Positions 13,320 to 16,641 of a DNA stretch of 16,641 nt are shown here, piece after piece. The notes under the pieces were generated by a model. The model was not told the DNA's origin. It searched no databases and saw only the letters and a program-made list of their open reading frames with translations. Position 1 is the stretch's first letter. Every line of letters begins with the position of its first letter. The position numbers were made by a program, and so were the translations under genes. This DNA is from Bacteroidaceae bacterium (GTDB lineage: Bacteria; Bacteroidota; Bacteroidia; Bacteroidales; Bacteroidaceae), in the NCBI GenBank assembly GCA_017558165.1, contig JAFYWE010000187.1, positions 1-16,641 on the forward strand. The letters run 5' to 3'.

Positions 13320-15710
13320 TTACAGCTCTACGAGTATGCGTAGATTAATCTGTCGGCCGGTGAGGTAGTTGGGGACGGCGTAGTTGTTGTTGCTTACGTC
13401 GCTCACCCAATAGTATGAGTTCACGTTGTTTATGCCGAGCAGGTTAAGCGCGTCCACTCCCAACCACACGTTCTTCAGGTATCCGCATATGCCTGTGCGG
13501 TATATGTAATCCTCGTTGTTCAACAGTCTGTATGACATACCTATGTCCACTCGCTTGTATGCTGGGGCGTTGAAGCGTTGTTTCTCGCGTCCTGTGTGCG
13601 GCGGGCCGAAAGGCAGTCCGTCGGCATATGATGCCTGCAGGCTCATCTTCCAACGGTCGGTGTTCGGGAAGTAGTCCGTGAAGTAGAGCGAGGCGTTGAA
13701 ACGGCTGTTGGTGGGGCGTGGAATCCAGTCACCGCCGTTTATCTTCTCCTTGGTGTCCATGATTGAGAAGGTGAGCCATGAGTCGGTTCCTGGCACGAAC
13801 TCGCCGAACAGCTTGAGGTCGATACCTGTGGCGTATCCGTGGGCGCAGTTCTCGCCGTAATATACTATGCGCACGTTGTCCACGTTATACGGGATAAGGT
13901 TGTCGAGTTTCTTGTAGTATGCCTCGGCTGTGAACTTGAACGGGCGTCCGGCCATCTTGAAATGGTGGTCATAACCAAGTACAAAGTGTATCGAGCGCTG
14001 TGACTTGATGTTCTTGTTGAGGCTCACGGTGGCAATGCCGTCTACGGTAGTTGTGTCGCGCATCTCCTTGTAGAACGGTGTCTGGTAGTATACTCCGGTG
14101 GCGAACCTGAACGTCATGTCGTCATTGAACTTGGGGATGAGTCCTATCGATGCGCGTGGCGATACTATCCACTCGTTGTTCCAGTCCCAATACGATACCC
14201 TTATTCCGGCATTGACGGAAATGACGCCTATGCTGTTGGTGAACTTATATGTGTCCTGCGCGTGGAACGAGAGGTTCTTGCTGCTGAATGATGTGGCGGA
14301 CTTGAGGCTGTATACGGGTCGCAGGCCGTCGGGGTGTACGGGCACGTTGTACCCGGCCGAGTCGCGCAACTCCCATTCGCGTTGTCTGTCGTTGAAATCC
14401 TGCATCTTCAACTCCGCACCCCAGTTGATGTTATGCGCGCCGATGTAGTGTCTTGCCGACAGTGACAGGCTCTGCACGTTTGCCTCGAGGTAGTTGCGCG
14501 CGTGCTCCATGTATCCTCCTACGCTCATCGTCTCGTCAGTGTTTATGTCGTTGAGCCAGTACTCGCCGATGATGTCGTATGTCTCCTCCTCATCGGTGTT
14601 GAATGCCGATGCCTGCAGTGTAAACTGGTTGTACTCGTTGGGCGCGTAGTTGAGTGACGCCGCACCGAATGCGGTGCGGAACAGGTCGCGCTCCCAGCCG
14701 TCGAAGTATACCTTGAACTCCTTCACGTCCTCAAGCGTTCCGAAACTGGTCTTGCGGTCGCTGGGGGTGAACTTGTACTCGTTGCGCGCGATGTTCCCGA
14801 TGAGACTGAAATTGAGTTTGGGTGTTATGCGCCAGTCAAGATATGCCTGGTAGTCGATGAATGCAGGGTTGTACTCGCCTTTGGTGTCAAGGGTGCCAAG
14901 CAGGTATTGGTTGCTCTTGTAGCGCAGTGAGTTCGAGAAACTGACCTTATCGTTTCCCCATCCTGCATAGATGCTTGCGCCAAGCATGCTCAGCGAAGCG
15001 TTACTCTCGAATTCGCGTGGCTTACGGTAGGTGATATCAAGCACGGATGACATCTTGTCGCCGTACTTGGCCTCAAAGCCTCCTGTGGAGAATGCTATGG
15101 AGCCTACCATGTCGGGGTTGAGGAAGCTGAGGCCTTCCTGCTGTCCGGCTCTGATGAGCAAGGGACGGTAGACCTCTATGCCGTTGACGTATACACTGTT
15201 CTCGTCGAAGTTTCCGCCACGCACGTTGTACTGCGAACTGAGCTCGTTGTGCGAGCTCACTCCTGCCTGTGACTTTATGATGTCCTCGATACCGTTTCCG
15301 CTTGCCGACGGGTTCAGGCGCAGTTTCTTCGGTGTCTCAATCTGTTGCGTGGTGGTCATCTGGCGCTCCTTATGTATGATCTCGGCATCGGCGAGCCTGA
15401 TGTCCGATGATGGCAGCGTCACGTTTACCGTAAGCGTGTCCGTGGGGTTCTTGAATGTGCGCTTGCGGGTCTGGTAACCTATCATCGAGTATGCTATGAC
15501 AAGGCTGTCGCTGCTCTCGCATGTGAGCGAGTAGTTTCCGTTGAGGTCACATACGGTACCTATGGGCTTGCCCACGACGCTTACGTTGGCAATCTCAATT
15601 GGTTTCTGGTTCTCGTCGGTTACGCGTCCCTTTATGGTGACCTTCTGTGCCGTGGCCGCCTGTGCAAACAGTATTGTCAATAGTATGGTAATATATAATC
15701 TTAATCTCAT
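13320..15710 (-). CDS. TonB-dependent outer-membrane receptor with CarboxypepD_reg-like domain
   Basis: A 796-residue outer-membrane barrel protein. The ATG at 15710 is chosen because it gives a clean signal peptide (MRLRLYITILLTILFAQAA, cleavage before QKV). An upstream in-frame ATG at 15770 would put 20 polar residues ahead of it and overlap the preceding gene. Residues 24-100 are a CarboxypepD_reg-like beta sandwich (IKGRVTDENQKPIEIANVSV), about 118-228 the plug (SSQYNVRGGNFDENSVYVNG and FSTGGFEAKYGDKMSSVLD), and the rest the beta barrel. The length is well below the roughly 1000 residues usual for SusC proteins, and no SusD partner is adjacent, so it is not a Sus-type glycan importer. The ligand is unknown. 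Siderophore, cobalamin, metal or peptide are open options. It follows the acyltransferase gene by 44 bp and probably shares its transcript. Confidence 0.93.
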   Translation of the reverse strand: MRLRLYITILLTILFAQAATAQKVTIKGRVTDENQKPIEIANVSVVGKPIGTVCDLNGNYSLTCESSDSLVIAYSMIGYQTRKRTFKNPTDTLTVNVTLPSSDIRLADAEIIHKERQMTTTQQIETPKKLRLNPSASGNGIEDIIKSQAGVSSHNELSSQYNVRGGNFDENSVYVNGIEVYRPLLIRAGQQEGLSFLNPDMVGSIAFSTGGFEAKYGDKMSSVLDITYRKPREFESNASLSMLGASIYAGWGNDKVSFSNSLRYKSNQYLLGTLDTKGEYNPAFIDYQAYLDWRITPKLNFSLIGNIARNEYKFTPSDRKTSFGTLEDVKEFKVYFDGWERDLFRTAFGAASLNYAPNEYNQFTLQASAFNTDEEETYDIIGEYWLNDINTDETMSVGGYMEHARNYLEANVQSLSLSARHYIGAHNINWGAELKMQDFNDRQREWELRDSAGYNVPVHPDGLRPVYSLKSATSFSSKNLSFHAQDTYKFTNSIGVISVNAGIRVSYWDWNNEWIVSPRASIGLIPKFNDDMTFRFATGVYYQTPFYKEMRDTTTVDGIATVSLNKNIKSQRSIHFVLGYDHHFKMAGRPFKFTAEAYYKKLDNLIPYNVDNVRIVYYGENCAHGYATGIDLKLFGEFVPGTDSWLTFSIMDTKEKINGGDWIPRPTNSRFNASLYFTDYFPNTDRWKMSLQASYADGLPFGPPHTGREKQRFNAPAYKRVDIGMSYRLLNNEDYIYRTGICGYLKNVWLGVDALNLLGINNVNSYYWVSDVSNNNYAVPNYLTGRQINLRILVEL

Positions 15711-15754
15711 TATAGCTCTATGTGCGTGTGTTGATATATAACGCGGTTTTTCGG

Positions 15755-16641
15755 TCAAACGTATATCCAACGTAAAAATTTGTTCAGCCAGCCCAGCTTG
15801 AAGCGGTACCAGCGTAGTGTGCTGACATCCTTTCCTCCGAAATTGCCGATTGTTCCAAGGAAGCTCTTGCGCAGTCTTGACAATCCCCTCACCTCGAGGA
15901 ACTCGAAATGCTCATAGCCCTGTCGGTCGGCATCGGTGATGGCCGCCCAAATTGCCATGATGCCCGGGAACTGCAACGGGAATCTCTTGCGCAGTCCGCA
16001 ACTGTATGCCAGCAGGGAGCGCCCTTTCTCATATAGACAGATGGAACAGCCTATTATCCTCTCCTTGTATATTACAAGGAACATCCTGGCGTTGTCGGAG
16101 AGCGTGCCGTCGTCGTTGTGGAGCATCCTGTACAGGCACTCGGTTGACGGCAGTCTCTTGCGGGTCTTGCTGCGGTAGAAATTCCTCATCATTGCCAGCG
16201 CTTCGTTGATCTCGTCATCGCCGGTGGCGCGTCGCAGTGTCACGCCGGCGGCCTCGGCTTTGCGTATGTGCGCTTTGTATGCGCGTGAGAGTCTCTCCTG
16301 TGGCTTACGGCTGTGCAGTGATATGTAGTTCCTGTAATCCCTTATCGGTATGAAGCCGTGGTTGTGGAGCGTGGCGTATGCAAAGCGCGAGTCCTCGAAG
16401 TTCATCACCTCAATGAAAGAGTGGTGGAAGTCGAACATGTCGAACACCTTCTCAAGGAACAGTGCGAAAATCTTCTCGCGATCGGTGCACTCCTTGCCGT
16501 ACGCTCCTTCGCCCAAGATTGTGTACCATACGCTGAATACGGGCGGAATGATGCGGATGCTACGCCTCTTTACAATAAGTATATGCCCTGTCTCCGCGCC
16601 CTCTTCGTCAAAGGCCACAAGCATATAAGGCTTTCCCATCC
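15755..16641 (-). CDS. FemAB/GNAT-like acyltransferase, 5' end outside window
   Basis: The 294 residues visible from an ATG at 16639 belong to the FemAB-like branch of the GNAT acyltransferase fold, related to aminoacyl or acyl transferases of cell-wall and lipid metabolism. Recognisable stretches are ERLSRAYKAHIRKAEAAGV (the basic helix before the second half), ARMFLVIYKERIIGCSICLY (core strands), PGIMAIWAAITDADRQGYEH, and the end FGGKDVSTLRWYRFKLGWLN followed by KFLRWIYV. Close relatives in Bacteroidales carry roughly 40 more N-terminal residues before the segment matching PYMLVAFDEEG. The ATG two bases from the window edge is therefore probably internal and the true start lies beyond it. 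The stop (TGA, 15755-15757) is 44 bp before the TonB-dependent receptor start. The substrate cannot be told from sequence. Confidence 0.85.
   Translation of the reverse strand, partial: MGKPYMLVAFDEEGAETGHILIVKRRSIRIIPPVFSVWYTILGEGAYGKECTDREKIFALFLEKVFDMFDFHHSFIEVMNFEDSRFAYATLHNHGFIPIRDYRNYISLHSRKPQERLSRAYKAHIRKAEAAGVTLRRATGDDEINEALAMMRNFYRSKTRKRLPSTECLYRMLHNDDGTLSDNARMFLVIYKERIIGCSICLYEKGRSLLAYSCGLRKRFPLQFPGIMAIWAAITDADRQGYEHFEFLEVRGLSRLRKSFLGTIGNFGGKDVSTLRWYRFKLGWLNKFLRWIYV

Noticed and set aside
13320..15710. SusC-type polysaccharide importer linked to the GH89 gene
   Set aside because: The receptor is too short, has no adjacent SusD, and is separated from the GH89 gene by a terminator and a promoter.
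15711..15770. Upstream ATG for the TonB-dependent receptor
   Set aside because: It would place 20 polar residues before the signal peptide and overlap the acyltransferase gene. The ATG at 15710 fits export.

Overview
The window looks like chromosomal DNA from a gut-type Bacteroidota (order Bacteroidales). Three lines of evidence support this. Promoter -7 elements match the Bacteroidota pattern TAnnTTTG (TATCTTTG once, TATCTTCG twice). The gene content fits: a succinate-to-propionate pathway cluster, a CarboxypepD_reg-type TonB-dependent receptor, a multi-domain secreted GH89 hexosaminidase and a FemAB-like acyltransferase. A Bacteroidota-style intergenic repeat (TGTCAT...ATGACA ends) is also present. 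Genus cannot be fixed from the sequence alone. No rRNA, tRNA, CRISPR array, prophage or intact insertion sequence was seen.

Left region (1-2690, + strand): the Lys/Glu/Ala-rich tail of a gene that begins outside the window ends at a strong terminator. Two visibly more AT-rich genes follow, a secreted protein of unknown family (286-1044) and a secreted DUF4419 protein (1097-2485). They look like one transcription unit. The pair is bounded on the left by nested palindromes (210-248) and on the right by a 98-bp element with near-perfect terminal inverted repeats (2497-2594) and a strong hairpin terminator. This block looks accessory.

Propionate region (2687-5476, - strand): in transcription order, methylmalonyl-CoA epimerase, a dispersed intergenic repeat, the carboxyltransferase (alpha) subunit of a biotin-dependent methylmalonyl/propionyl-CoA enzyme, a 49-residue protein resembling the epsilon subunit (MmdE) of methylmalonyl-CoA decarboxylase, and a biotin carrier protein. 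Together these would convert (R)-methylmalonyl-CoA to the (S) form and then to propionyl-CoA, the last steps of succinate-to-propionate fermentation. The membrane Na+-pump subunit and a biotin carboxylase are not in the window.

Middle region (5477-8680): a divergent promoter region separates the epimerase from a long-chain acyl-CoA synthetase-like enzyme on the + strand. Next comes a secreted Spy/CpxP-like small helical protein with an extraordinary Lys/Cys-rich repetitive tail. Each + strand gene has its own strong hairpin terminator.

Right region (8681-16641, - strand): in transcription order, a FemAB/GNAT-like acyltransferase (5' end outside the window), a small TonB-dependent receptor 44 bp downstream of it, a terminator, then a separately promoted 1493-residue GH89 alpha-N-acetylglucosaminidase. 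The GH89 protein carries InlB-like, GEVED-like and F5/8C-like modules and a C-terminal tail typical of secreted Bacteroidales proteins.
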